64,000 bases of DNA from Chryseobacterium arthrosphaerae (GTDB taxonomy: Bacteria > Bacteroidota > Bacteroidia > Flavobacteriales > Weeksellaceae), in NCBI RefSeq assembly GCF_001684965.1, contig NZ_MAYG01000001.1, positions 2,170,001-2,234,000 on the forward strand, read 5' to 3'. Under the pieces are notes generated by a model. That model saw only the letters and a list, made by a program, of their open reading frames with translations. It searched no databases and was not told where the DNA came from. This document shows positions 49,001-58,466 of the stretch, piece by piece. Position 1 is the stretch's first letter; every line of letters begins with the position of its first letter. The translations under genes were made by a program, and so were the position numbers.

Positions 49001-52000
49001 GAGACAGAACAGAATTAAGTGCATTAACCAACCTATTCAGTCGTTCAGGGGCTTTACCTGGACAAACACATTTAGGTTCCGTGAAAACCCAGATCGGACA
49101 TACTAAGTGCGCAGCAGGCTTAGCAGGTTTAATCAAAGCTTCCCTTGCTGTTTACCATGGAGTAAAGCCTCCTACCCTTCACCTTAAGCAGCCAAACGCT
49201 TATTATAACGCACAAACCAGCCCATTCTCTTTCCACGCTGAAACAGGATTATGGACGGAGAAAAACCGTTATGCAGGAATCAGTGCTTTTGGATTTGGGG
49301 GAACCAACTTCCACACTGTCATTGCGAACCATCCGAAACAGGATAATTCTATTGCGATGCAGTCATGGCCTTCAGAATTATTTGTATTCCGTGGGGATAC
49401 TTATGAGGAAGCAAAAGGGCAATCAAGCCAAATCAAAACATTATTGGAAATCAATGATGAGATTCCATTAAAAGATATTGCTTACAGCTTAAGCATCAGT
49501 TCAGAGAAACCAATTCAGTTCAGTATCGTAGCTGATACCGCTGTAGATCTGATGATGAAAATTGAGTTAGTATTGGTAGGAATTGAAACCAAAGATACTT
49601 TCACGGTCAGCAAAAAAGAAGGTAAAGTAGCTTTCACATTCCCTGGACAAGGAAGTCAGAGAATCAATATGGCCCGTGATCTGTTCGTAGTATTCCCGGC
49701 TATGCGTAAGGTGATTGACAATTATCCTGAACTTGAAAAAGTTGTTTTCCCTTCAACAACCTTCAATGAAGCGGATTTAAAGCAACAAAAAGAAACCATT
49801 AAAGATACCCGTTTAGCACAACCGCTTTTAGGAATTGTTGATCTTGCATTAGCGAAATTCTTAGAATCATTGGGAATCATTCCTGATATGCTGGCTGGTC
49901 ATAGCTATGGTGAATTACCTGCTTTGTGTTTCTCAGGAGTATTTGGTGAGGACAAACTGGTTGATTTAAGTATTCAAAGAGCAAAATCTATTTTAAATTC
50001 AGTAGAAGGCGGAGATCCGGGTTCTATGTTAGCAGCAAGTGCTACTCACGAACGTTTACAGCCGATCATTGCTAAAGTGGAAGGATGTTATCCGGTTAAT
50101 TTCAATGCCCCTACTCAATGTGTTATCGCTGGAAGTACGGAAGCCATCAATAAGCTATTGGAAGTCCTTAAACAGGAAGGTATTTCTGCTAAAAAACTGG
50201 AAGTGGCGTGTGCATTCCACAGTCCGTTATTGGCCAAATCAAAAGATTTATACGCTGATGTATTAAAAGACGTTCCTTTCCAGGAAATGCAGATCCCTGT
50301 ATGGTCTAATACGACTGCAGATGTATATCCATCGAATCCTGCAGACATTAAAGAAAGACTGACTGACCATTTGGTACAGCCTGTAAGATTCGTGGAACAG
50401 ATGCAGGCGATGTATAACGACGGAGCAAGAATCTTCATCGAGGTAGGACCTGGAAAAGTCCTTACAGGATTGGCAAAATCATGTATTGAAAAAGACCAGT
50501 TGACTTTATATGTTGAAGACAGCAGCCGTAATAAGTTCACCCACTTGCTTTGCATGTTGGCACAATATTTAGGAACCGGGCGCAGCTTCAATATTGAGAA
50601 ACTTTTCGATGGCCGTTTCGTTCAGCTTGTGGATATCAATCAGCCTGAGCTGTATAAGAAAAGCCCTGCCATCTGGCGTGTTAACGGACAAGCTGCACAT
50701 CCGACAACAGGTTCATTGCCTGCTAATGGTGCACTCCCTATCATAAACCCTATTCCCATGAATAATTTTACTACTCATAATACGCAAGCTCCTGCACCGG
50801 AAAGCCTATCTACGGCAGAACGTATGCTGCAGGAATATTTGAACAGCATGAAACTAATGATACAGGCACAACGTGATGTGATGCTTTCCTTTATGGGACA
50901 GAATCCTCAGGTGAATCCAATGCCTGTTTATAATACACCAATGCCGGCTCCTACTCCTGAACGTACTATTCCTGTACAGCAGGTTCAACAAACAGCAACC
51001 GTTGCTGTAGCCGCTACTGCCGTTGCTGTGAAAGCTACTCCTACAAGAGATATCAAAGCATTATTACTGCAGGTGGTAAGCGATAAAACAGGATATCCTC
51101 AGGAAATGCTGGGCATGGAAATGGACCTTGAAGCTGATTTAAGTATCGACTCTATCAAAAGAGTGGAAATCATCGGAACGCTTCGTAACGAACTGGGAAC
51201 ATTAGCGAAAGGCAACACCAATGAAGATATGGTGATGGAACAATTGGCAGGAATCAAAACCCTAAGCGGATTAGTTTCATGGCTTACTGAATTCTCCGGA
51301 GCAGATGCAACAGTAACTTCTGAAAAAAATGGAACTTCAACTGAGGTCTCTTCAAAACCACAAGCAAAATCTGCATTATCACTGGAAGACCTTCAAAACG
51401 CCATCCTGAATATCGTAAGCGAAAAAACAGGGTATCCAAAAGAAATGTTAGGATTAGATTTAGATTTGGAAGCAGACCTGAGCATCGATTCTATCAAGCG
51501 TATGGAAATCATTGCGGATCTTAAAAACAAGATCGGTTTTGGTGAAAACCTTGAACAGGCTGATGATGTCATGGAAAAACTGGCAGCCATTAAAACCCTT
51601 CGTGGATTGGCAAGCTGGATCAGTGAAATGAGCGGCGACAACAGTGAAGTAAAAAACGAAGTAAAGGAAGAAGTAGCTTCTGAACCGACTAACAATGTAT
51701 TATCACGTCTTCGTTTTGACATCACGCCTACAGATGCCTCTTCAGTACAAAATACAGATATTCTGCAGAGAAAACGTTTTGCAATTACTCAAGATGACAC
51801 CCAACAAACCTCAGCCATTAAAGCTGAATTGGAAAAACACGGAGCTATCGTAGAATTGGTAGACGCCAATAAAGATCTTTCAAATGTTGATGGATTAATC
51901 ATGCTGGACCTGTTCTCAGCAACAGATAAACCAAGCATCATCGATCATGTTGATTTGATTAAAAAACTTGATTTTGATAAAGCAAAATGGGTGTATTTAA

Positions 52001-53121
52001 TCTCTGATATTGCAGCTCACATTCAGGAAATCAATGATGTAAGTGTATTGCGTCATCACCAAGGTTATCCTGGACTTTTCAAAAGTTTAGCAAGAGAATT
52101 CGATCATACAACTTGCAGATTCATCAGTTTAAGTACTCCTCAGGAAGTAGATCAGATTGCTGATATTACTTTAAAGGAAATATTAACCAACGATAAACCT
52201 GCTGAAGTTATTTATAAAAACGAACAAAGACATAAGGTAGACATTATCCCTTCCCCATTGTCAACGAGTTTAAATGAAGCGCACATTCAGTTGGATCAGA
52301 AATCTGTGGTACTGGTATTAGGCGGAGCACAGGGAATCACTGCAGAATTGGTGAAACACATGTCTCAGGCGTATCCATGTACTTATATTTTAGTAGGAAG
52401 ATCAGCAGATCCAAGAAATGAAGCTTCTGCTAAAGAATTCGAAGGAATGAAGACTAAGGAAGAGATCAGAGCTTATCTGATTAAGTCCGGAAAATTCACT
52501 TCTCCTGCTGAAATCGAAAAAGAAACAACGAAAATTTTCAAAAACAATCAGATCCTACGCACGATCCGTGATATGAAAGCGCTTGGAAACACTATTATTT
52601 ATCAATCTCTAGACCTTTGTGACGAAGAAGGATTAAGTAATTTAATCAGCAGTATTTACGAAAAATACAACCGTTTAGATGGAGTGATCCACGGAGCAGG
52701 TCTTTTGGAAGATAAATTATTCAAACAAAAGACGACTTCTTCTTTCGGACGTGTATTTGATACCAAAGTAAAACCACTTCGTGTATTGGCTGAACAGCTT
52801 CGCACAGACTGCCAGTTCGTGGTATTATTCTCAAGTATCGCATCCGTATATGGTAATAAAGGCCAAACAGATTATGCTGCGGCCAACAGTGTACTGGATG
52901 ATTACGCTAACGCTCTGAATAAAAGACTGCAAGGAAAAGTAATCTCCATCAACTGGGGACCTTGGAAAGGTGCCGGAATGGTCTCTTCCACCCTTGAGTC
53001 TGAATACGAACGCAGAGGAATTTCCATGATCCCATTGGATGAAGGAAAAGAAATCTTCCTTAATGAAATAAAATACGGAACTGAAAGCCAGGTGCTTATC
53101 ATGTCAGGAAATAATTGGTAA
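46081..53121 (+). CDS. PUFA-synthase-like megasynthase: NMO/ER-like x2 - KS - AT - ACP - ACP - KR (2346 aa)
   Basis: Domains in order: a first nitronate-monooxygenase/PfaD-type barrel (about 1-260), a second one (about 290-560), a ketosynthase (645-1085; C832, H967, H1007 in DAACASS, EAHGTGT and IGHTKC), an acyltransferase (1180-1490; FPGQGSQ, S1275 in GHSYG, AFHS), a Pro/Ala/Gln-rich linker, two acyl carriers (S1691 and S1804 in LEADLSIDSIKR) and a ketoreductase (2070-2330; Rossmann start VLVLGGAQGI, Tyr2265 in DYAAAN). The tandem ACP wording and KS are those of PfaA-type PUFA synthases. The first barrel has Gln in EAGGQIG where the second has His (ECGGHVG). It should elongate and reduce a chain iteratively in the cytoplasm. 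First large gene of the operon, 19 bp before the next. Confidence 0.92.
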   Translation: MKNLTIIGLTPFERPDVNLMPKMHQAGIFPVVSLGHELSTAREALSLLDQSDIPSYGIHMSDEIFLALQFPEKVTFAILPSGMSVKQNSNLNIIYQVTSLEEARQAEQSGAKGIIVKGNEAGGQIGYESTFVLFQRIISEIKSIPVWVQGGIGLHTAAAVKALGAAGVVLDSQLALFPESSVPKDIKDLSSKLNGTETKIIANHRVLVRPNSPSLPDDITAEDLKSYFTGFDISKSYIPMGQDISLATDLYEEFRTLKKLAFGLKEAMYGHLKQAKALQVIDQNNSLAQELGLKYPIAQGPMTRVSDVPGFANAVAEAGALPFVALSLLKGNSAKSLVMETKELAGNKTWGVGILGFAPQELRDEQTSYILEAQPPAVLIAGGRPAQAKVFEKAGIKTFLHVPSPALLDIFLKEGAKNFIFEGRECGGHVGPLSSMVLWEKQIERILKEDHPENISVFFAGGIHNDFSTAFVSIMAAPLAARGVKVGVLMGTAYLYTQEAVQTGAIQEEFQVQAMQAKDTVLLETAPGHETRCLNTAFANYFNTEKAKLLAAGTDKKEVWEKLEKLNVGRLRIAAKGIERQGDQLVNIPKDDQLDLGMYMIGQIATMHNKVLTLEELHQNVSINNYEYIQNAELSEQPTSSEKPLDIAIVGMECIFPGAKNLDEFWRNIILGKDSVTEVPDERWNKDLYYKPDSDEADVSHSKWGGFIPKIDFDPLAFGIPPQSLAAIEPTQLLTLLVAKRAMEDAGYGEKHINRENISVIIGAEGGNDLANSYSFRGYYKQVFGELHEEVKEAFPHTTEDSFPGILANVIAGRITNRLDLGGRNFTVDAACASSLAAIDLACQELVLGKSDMVLAGGADLHNGINDYLMFSSTHALSRKGRCATFDSEADGIALGEGIAILVLKRYEDAINDGDRIYSVIKGVGGSSDGKALGLTAPRKVGQVRALERAYTQAGISAAAVGLVEAHGTGTVVGDRTELSALTNLFSRSGALPGQTHLGSVKTQIGHTKCAAGLAGLIKASLAVYHGVKPPTLHLKQPNAYYNAQTSPFSFHAETGLWTEKNRYAGISAFGFGGTNFHTVIANHPKQDNSIAMQSWPSELFVFRGDTYEEAKGQSSQIKTLLEINDEIPLKDIAYSLSISSEKPIQFSIVADTAVDLMMKIELVLVGIETKDTFTVSKKEGKVAFTFPGQGSQRINMARDLFVVFPAMRKVIDNYPELEKVVFPSTTFNEADLKQQKETIKDTRLAQPLLGIVDLALAKFLESLGIIPDMLAGHSYGELPALCFSGVFGEDKLVDLSIQRAKSILNSVEGGDPGSMLAASATHERLQPIIAKVEGCYPVNFNAPTQCVIAGSTEAINKLLEVLKQEGISAKKLEVACAFHSPLLAKSKDLYADVLKDVPFQEMQIPVWSNTTADVYPSNPADIKERLTDHLVQPVRFVEQMQAMYNDGARIFIEVGPGKVLTGLAKSCIEKDQLTLYVEDSSRNKFTHLLCMLAQYLGTGRSFNIEKLFDGRFVQLVDINQPELYKKSPAIWRVNGQAAHPTTGSLPANGALPIINPIPMNNFTTHNTQAPAPESLSTAERMLQEYLNSMKLMIQAQRDVMLSFMGQNPQVNPMPVYNTPMPAPTPERTIPVQQVQQTATVAVAATAVAVKATPTRDIKALLLQVVSDKTGYPQEMLGMEMDLEADLSIDSIKRVEIIGTLRNELGTLAKGNTNEDMVMEQLAGIKTLSGLVSWLTEFSGADATVTSEKNGTSTEVSSKPQAKSALSLEDLQNAILNIVSEKTGYPKEMLGLDLDLEADLSIDSIKRMEIIADLKNKIGFGENLEQADDVMEKLAAIKTLRGLASWISEMSGDNSEVKNEVKEEVASEPTNNVLSRLRFDITPTDASSVQNTDILQRKRFAITQDDTQQTSAIKAELEKHGAIVELVDANKDLSNVDGLIMLDLFSATDKPSIIDHVDLIKKLDFDKAKWVYLISDIAAHIQEINDVSVLRHHQGYPGLFKSLAREFDHTTCRFISLSTPQEVDQIADITLKEILTNDKPAEVIYKNEQRHKVDIIPSPLSTSLNEAHIQLDQKSVVLVLGGAQGITAELVKHMSQAYPCTYILVGRSADPRNEASAKEFEGMKTKEEIRAYLIKSGKFTSPAEIEKETTKIFKNNQILRTIRDMKALGNTIIYQSLDLCDEEGLSNLISSIYEKYNRLDGVIHGAGLLEDKLFKQKTTSSFGRVFDTKVKPLRVLAEQLRTDCQFVVLFSSIASVYGNKGQTDYAAANSVLDDYANALNKRLQGKVISINWGPWKGAGMVSSTLESEYERRGISMIPLDEGKEIFLNEIKYGTESQVLIMSGNNW

Positions 53122-53140
53122 CCCTCTGTAAACACTAAAC

Positions 53141-56100
53141 ATGAAAAAAACAGATGTTGCTGTAGTTGGATTATCCTGCGTCTTTCCCGGGGCGCAGGAT
53201 GCCCATACTTTTTGGCAGAATATTGTCAATAAAGTAGACTCTACCCAATCCGCTCCGGCAGATAGGATAGATCCGGTGCATTTTAGCGATGCCACCAACC
53301 CTGTCGATCGTTTCTACTGCAAACGAGGCGGGTTTATTCCTGATTATGAGTTTAATCCTACCACTTTTGGAATTTTACCCCTTGCGGTGGAAGGAACAGA
53401 ACCCGATCATTTACTGACCCTTGATTTAGTTCAGAAAGCTTTAGAGGATGCCGGAGTATTTCAAAAGAATATTTCCCTTGAAAAAGCAGGAATTATCATC
53501 GGGAAAGGAAATTATACCGGGCCGGGAGCTACCCGTGCCATTGAAATTGTAAGAACCGGAGAACAGATTTCCTCCTTATTACAGGAATTGCTCCCTCAGG
53601 TATCTTCTGCTGATATTGAAAAAGTAAAACATGCTTTCCAGGAACGCAAAGGACGTTTCGCAGCTGATACTGCCATGGGATTAATTCCCAATCTGGTAGC
53701 GTCATTGGTAGCCAACCGTTTTGACCTTGGAGGCGTTGCTTTTACCGTGGATGCTGCTTGTGCCAGTGCTTTAATCGCTGTAGATCACGCTGTACAGGAA
53801 CTTCAGAGAGGACGTTCCGATATGATGATCGCCGGAGGTGTTCACACCGGACAAAACGCTGCTTTCTGGAGTATTTTTGCCCAATTGGGAGCCATGTCCC
53901 GCCAGGAAAAAATCAAACCGTTCAGCAGCGATGCTGATGGATTACTGATTGGCGAAGGCTGTGGTTTCGTCGTTTTAAAACGATTGGAAGACGCAGTTCG
54001 CGATCAGGATAAAATCTATGCTGTGATTAAAGGTGTTGGTGTAAGCAGTGACGGTAACGGAACCAGCGTGATGAGCCCATCCGTAAAAGGGCAGCTGAAA
54101 GCTTTAGAACAAGCCTGGATCAATGCAGATCTGGATAAAAATAAAGTAGGTTACCTTGAAGCTCATGGTACCGGAACTCCGCTTGGAGATAAAACCGAAC
54201 TTCAGACCTTAGCACAGTTCTTTGGGAAAGAAGAAACTGCTCCAGTGGCTGGAATCGGTTCTGTAAAATCCAATATCGGACATGCTATGCCGGCTGCAGG
54301 AATCGCAGGACTGATTAAAACCTGTCTTGCTTTACACCATGATACTTTGCCACCAACATTGTACTGTGAGAATCCAACAGCAGAAATGCAGAATACAAGA
54401 TTCGAACCGGTACAGGAAGCCAAAAACTGGTCAAAAACAGGACTACCAAAAGTAGCAGCGGTTAATGCTTTCGGGTTTGGAGGAATCAATGCACACGTTG
54501 TTCTTGAAGGCTATGATATGCCTAAAAAAGACAAGGTATTGCTATTGGCCAGACCTACACATGAAGAATTGGTTTCTGCATTACAAAATAATGATACCAC
54601 TTTAGGAGAAGGAGATTTCAGAGTAGCCATATTCGATCCTACCCCTGCAAGAATAGAAAAAGCCCTTAAAATCGTTTCTAAAAACCTGATCTGGAAAAAC
54701 AAGCAGGACATCTGGTATACTTCTACCCCATTATTAAAAGATGGCGGAAAAGTAGCCTTTGTATTCCCCGGTTTGGATGGACTGGCAAAAGGTGAGGTGG
54801 AAAGTGCAAGCCGTTATTTCGGATTAACAGCGCCTATAGAAACAGAAGGTGAAGGTCTTTTAACCGATGCTTTAAACATCTTCAACAACTGCAGTATCCT
54901 TGACAATTCATTGAAAAAACTGGACATTATTCCGGATATGAATGCAGGACACAGTTTAGGAGAATGGCTGGCAGGATATTCATCAGAGTTAGCAGAAGCC
55001 AATTCTGTAAAAGCCTTAATCGATGTGCTGAAACCGGAAACTTTTGAATTAAAAGATTCCAAATTCATTGCCATCGGTGCCGGAATTGATGTGGTACAGC
55101 CTTTTATTACTGAAATTTCAGACCTGTATATTTCCAATGACAACTGCCCTAACCAGGTCATTCTTTGTGGGAGCAATGCTGCATTGGATGAATTGGTTCC
55201 GCAATTAAAATCAAAACAGATCTTCCATCAGGTACTGCCGTTCCAATCCGGGTTCCACTCTCCTTTTATCGCTGATAAGCTGGATGTGATCCTTGCCGGA
55301 ATGGAAAAAGCACAGTTCCAGAAAACGAAGATTCCATTATGGTCTGCTACGACTTTAGAACCTTATCCGGCAGATCAGGCAGCGATCAGAAAACTGAGTG
55401 CCGAGCATTTGGTTGAGCCTGTTCGTTTCCGTGAACTGACAGATAAATTATATGAAGAAGGTGCCAGAGTATTCATCCAGGTGGGTACCGGCGGCCTGAT
55501 CGGATTTATTGATGATACGTTGAAAGGAAAAGAATTCAGCACCATTCCTTCCAGTGTTCCTGCCCGTTCTGCATTAGCACAGTTACAACGTGTTGTCGCT
55601 TCGCTATTTGTAGAAGGGAAAACCATTGCTCTTGATTTCTTAGAAATTCAGCAGCAATCAAAAAAATCATCTGGAAAAGGGATTAAACTGGAATTAGGTT
55701 CGCCAATTATCAGAAACTTTAAAGAAGTAAAAGCTTTAGCTCAAACCTTTGAAACACCAAAACAATATACTGCTTCAGCTTCAGCCATGACTGCCAAAAG
55801 TGGTCATCCGCTGGTACAGGCGTTCCAGGACAATGTTAACGATATGATCCGTATGCAGGAAGAAGTCCTGACTTTATTCCAGAACCGTCCGGAGATTACG
55901 ATTCCACGTCCTGCCCAGGTTGCTCCTGTAGCACAATATGCTGCTCCACAAGCACCGAGAAGTACAACTTTCACAAAAGATCTATACGTAACGCTTGAAA
56001 GCCATCCTTATCTGATCGACCACAGCTTATTGAGACAACCCAAAGGATGGGCTCATGTAGCCGATATGGAACCGGTCATCCCGATGACCATGATCTTTGA

Positions 56101-57406
56101 GCAGCTTGCAGAAATTGCAGAAGCGGAAATCCCGGGAACACAGGTTCATAAAATCATGAATGTAAGTGTATTCCAATGGATGAACGTTGCCCAGCCTTTT
56201 GAGAAAACTGTGAAAGGACAATGGCGTGGCGAAAACCATGCGTATCTGGATATTGAAAACTTCGCCAATGCTGAAGTGATCTTAAAATCTTCTCCTGTCC
56301 CTACTCCAACTTTCAACCTTTCCATTGGTGATCTTTTACCGATTGAAAGAACCCCTGAAGAAATCTATGACGCCCACATGTTCCATGGAGAGAAATACCA
56401 GGGAATTACAGAAGTTTCAGCGGTTGGAAACAAAGGAATCATAGGAAAGATCAAAGGAAACGGAGGAAAAGGATCTCTGCTGGACAATGCAGGACAGTTA
56501 TTCGGACTTTGGTTACAGCTTACCTTGGTGAAAGACCGTATCGCCTTCCCGGTGAAGATCAGAGACATTGAATTCTTTGACGATATGCACGATCAGGAAG
56601 GTATTTTTGAATGTACCTGTATGCTGACCGAATTGAATGATGAATTTGCCATCGCAGATATTATCCTGAAAAGAGACGGAAAAGTATGGTGCGCCATCAC
56701 AGGCTGGCAGAACAGAAGACTGGAAATTGATGCCGCTTTATGGAATGTTTCCATGTCGCCACTGCACAACCGTCTTTCTGAAGAGATCGCTCCGGAAGTA
56801 TTTTTCTTCCACCAGGCTTATACCAGAGTCGCTTCATGGGATTTCATCCTGAAAAGATATTTTAACCAAACGGAAAAACAGCATCACCAGCAATTATTAC
56901 CCAACAAGAAGAAAAACTGGATGGTAAGCCGTGTTGCGGTAAAAGATGCCGTGAGAAACCTTCTTCGCAAGGAAAAAAATCATGCCTGCTTCCCGATCAC
57001 TTTTGAGATCCGTTCCGATGAAGTGGGGAAACCTTACCTCATCAGTGATTTTACAGAAGACATCCATATTTCACTGGCTCACAAAGGAAAAGAAGCTGTG
57101 GGTATTGCGAGATATGGCAAATCTGTAGGAATCGATATGGAACTCATGGAAGAACGCAGCGAAGGATTCTATGATCTGGTATTTACAGACCATGAATTAG
57201 CCTTATTAAAAGGAAAAGACCAGGCAGAATGGACGACCCGTTTATGGGTAGCGAAGGAAGCCTACGGAAAGTTCTTAGGAACAGGACTGAAAGGGAATCC
57301 AAAAGCCTTCGAAGTCGAACAAATAAAAGAGGATCACTTGTGGATCAACAACATTGAAATCAAAACTGTTAAACATAAAAATTATATTATCGGATGGACA
57401 CTGTAA
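53141..57406 (+). CDS. Second megasynthase: KS - AT - DH - phosphopantetheinyl transferase (1421 aa)
   Basis: A complete ketosynthase (4-455; C207, H342, H381, so not a chain-length-factor-type dead copy) is followed by an acyltransferase (about 540-860; S605 in GHSLGE, GFHS). After a helical, coiled linker comes a double-hotdog dehydratase (about 945-1210; H955 in ESHPYLIDH, D1115/Q1119 in LLDNAGQ), and then a 4'-phosphopantetheinyl transferase (about 1255-1421; GIDMEL at 1330, WVAKEAYGK at 1369). The PPTase would activate the ACPs of this pathway. C-terminal DH plus PPTase recalls enediyne PKSs. There is no ACP in this protein, so it must use those of the partner or the free ACP that overlaps its end by 13 bases. 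Confidence 0.9.
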   Translation: MKKTDVAVVGLSCVFPGAQDAHTFWQNIVNKVDSTQSAPADRIDPVHFSDATNPVDRFYCKRGGFIPDYEFNPTTFGILPLAVEGTEPDHLLTLDLVQKALEDAGVFQKNISLEKAGIIIGKGNYTGPGATRAIEIVRTGEQISSLLQELLPQVSSADIEKVKHAFQERKGRFAADTAMGLIPNLVASLVANRFDLGGVAFTVDAACASALIAVDHAVQELQRGRSDMMIAGGVHTGQNAAFWSIFAQLGAMSRQEKIKPFSSDADGLLIGEGCGFVVLKRLEDAVRDQDKIYAVIKGVGVSSDGNGTSVMSPSVKGQLKALEQAWINADLDKNKVGYLEAHGTGTPLGDKTELQTLAQFFGKEETAPVAGIGSVKSNIGHAMPAAGIAGLIKTCLALHHDTLPPTLYCENPTAEMQNTRFEPVQEAKNWSKTGLPKVAAVNAFGFGGINAHVVLEGYDMPKKDKVLLLARPTHEELVSALQNNDTTLGEGDFRVAIFDPTPARIEKALKIVSKNLIWKNKQDIWYTSTPLLKDGGKVAFVFPGLDGLAKGEVESASRYFGLTAPIETEGEGLLTDALNIFNNCSILDNSLKKLDIIPDMNAGHSLGEWLAGYSSELAEANSVKALIDVLKPETFELKDSKFIAIGAGIDVVQPFITEISDLYISNDNCPNQVILCGSNAALDELVPQLKSKQIFHQVLPFQSGFHSPFIADKLDVILAGMEKAQFQKTKIPLWSATTLEPYPADQAAIRKLSAEHLVEPVRFRELTDKLYEEGARVFIQVGTGGLIGFIDDTLKGKEFSTIPSSVPARSALAQLQRVVASLFVEGKTIALDFLEIQQQSKKSSGKGIKLELGSPIIRNFKEVKALAQTFETPKQYTASASAMTAKSGHPLVQAFQDNVNDMIRMQEEVLTLFQNRPEITIPRPAQVAPVAQYAAPQAPRSTTFTKDLYVTLESHPYLIDHSLLRQPKGWAHVADMEPVIPMTMIFEQLAEIAEAEIPGTQVHKIMNVSVFQWMNVAQPFEKTVKGQWRGENHAYLDIENFANAEVILKSSPVPTPTFNLSIGDLLPIERTPEEIYDAHMFHGEKYQGITEVSAVGNKGIIGKIKGNGGKGSLLDNAGQLFGLWLQLTLVKDRIAFPVKIRDIEFFDDMHDQEGIFECTCMLTELNDEFAIADIILKRDGKVWCAITGWQNRRLEIDAALWNVSMSPLHNRLSEEIAPEVFFFHQAYTRVASWDFILKRYFNQTEKQHHQQLLPNKKKNWMVSRVAVKDAVRNLLRKEKNHACFPITFEIRSDEVGKPYLISDFTEDIHISLAHKGKEAVGIARYGKSVGIDMELMEERSEGFYDLVFTDHELALLKGKDQAEWTTRLWVAKEAYGKFLGTGLKGNPKAFEVEQIKEDHLWINNIEIKTVKHKNYIIGWTL

Positions 57407-57693
57407 ACGCAACATTAAAAATGAACCACGAAGAACTTTTTACTTTATTAAAAGGTTTTATTACTGAAGTGATAGGGGCTGAATTTGTAGAGGAGATGGA
57501 TATTACTCCGGAAAGTTCATTCACCAAAGATCTTGAAATGGACAGCATCGAGATTGTCTCTTTCTCTGAAAAGATCAAGGCGCATTTTGGCGATCAGATC
57601 GACTTTACAGGCTGGTTATCTTCTATGGATCTTGACCAGCTTATTAATCTTGACCTTAGTATGATCATCAATTATATCTACGAATGCCAATAA
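57394..57693 (+). CDS. Free-standing acyl carrier protein
   Basis: 99 aa (90 if the ATG at 57421 is used). The phosphopantetheine serine is in LEMDSIEIV (about Ser51), preceded by an acidic helix, with the usual ACP size. It overlaps the megasynthase before it and the hydrolase after it (13 and 10 bases), so it is translationally coupled. It probably carries a starter, an extender or the finished chain for the release or transfer enzymes; which is not evident. Confidence 0.88.
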   Translation: MDTVNATLKMNHEELFTLLKGFITEVIGAEFVEEMDITPESSFTKDLEMDSIEIVSFSEKIKAHFGDQIDFTGWLSSMDLDQLINLDLSMIINYIYECQ

Positions 57694-58466
57694 TCACTGT
57701 CAATAACAGACAAGTTCATATACAGGAACTCAATAAAGGAGCCGAACAAACCGTGGTCTTAATCCACGGTATGTTCAGTAACCTGTCCATTTATTATTTT
57801 AATATTGCCCCCATTCTGGCAAAACATTTCCATGTGGTGATGTACGATCTGAAAAGTCACGGTATGAGTGAACGCTTTTTGGATGGGTACGACCTTGAAA
57901 ACATGTCATCCGATCTGATGGGTTTAATAGATCACCTTCAACTGGAAAAAGTACATCTTGCAGGCTATAGCTTCGGCGGTCTTATTGCTTTAAAAACAGC
58001 ATTAACATATCCTGAACGTGTTAATCAACTGGTGGTGATGGAAGCTCCGGATCCTCAGGACGAAAAAGCCCGTAACATCATTGATGAATACAGCAAGGAA
58101 TTCCTTGAGCATTATGTAGCCAATTTTACAGATACCACCAAAGTCCAGATGGGCAAAAGACAAATGGAAAAGAACCATCGTATGTATGAGTTTCTGTTTA
58201 ATAAAACCAGCATCAAAGCAGATATGATCAAGGAAAAACATTTCCTTGGGGAAGCAGATTTCAATCAACTGAAAGCTTCCACTTTATTGCTTTACGGTGC
58301 TGATTCCAACTGCAGACCTACAGGAGAATGGCTGCAGTCTCAAATTGGTGAATCCGAACTTGAATTGATTTCCGGCGATCACAATATTCCCATTCAGGAA
58401 CCTCAGCTTATCGCAGAGACGATCGCTCAGTTTTTATCTAATATTTTAACGAAGAACCATGGCTAA
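57684..58466 (+). CDS. Alpha/beta hydrolase, probable chain-releasing or acyl-transfer enzyme
   Basis: 260 aa, no signal peptide. It has the oxyanion segment LIHGMFSN, the nucleophile elbow AGYSFGG (about Ser96), the acid in LLYGADSN and the histidine in SGDHNIP, i.e. a full Ser-Asp-His triad. In this setting, starting inside the ACP gene, a thioesterase-like release of the acyl chain is likely. Sequence alone does not exclude another ester hydrolase. Confidence 0.85.
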   Translation: MPIITVNNRQVHIQELNKGAEQTVVLIHGMFSNLSIYYFNIAPILAKHFHVVMYDLKSHGMSERFLDGYDLENMSSDLMGLIDHLQLEKVHLAGYSFGGLIALKTALTYPERVNQLVVMEAPDPQDEKARNIIDEYSKEFLEHYVANFTDTTKVQMGKRQMEKNHRMYEFLFNKTSIKADMIKEKHFLGEADFNQLKASTLLLYGADSNCRPTGEWLQSQIGESELELISGDHNIPIQEPQLIAETIAQFLSNILTKNHG

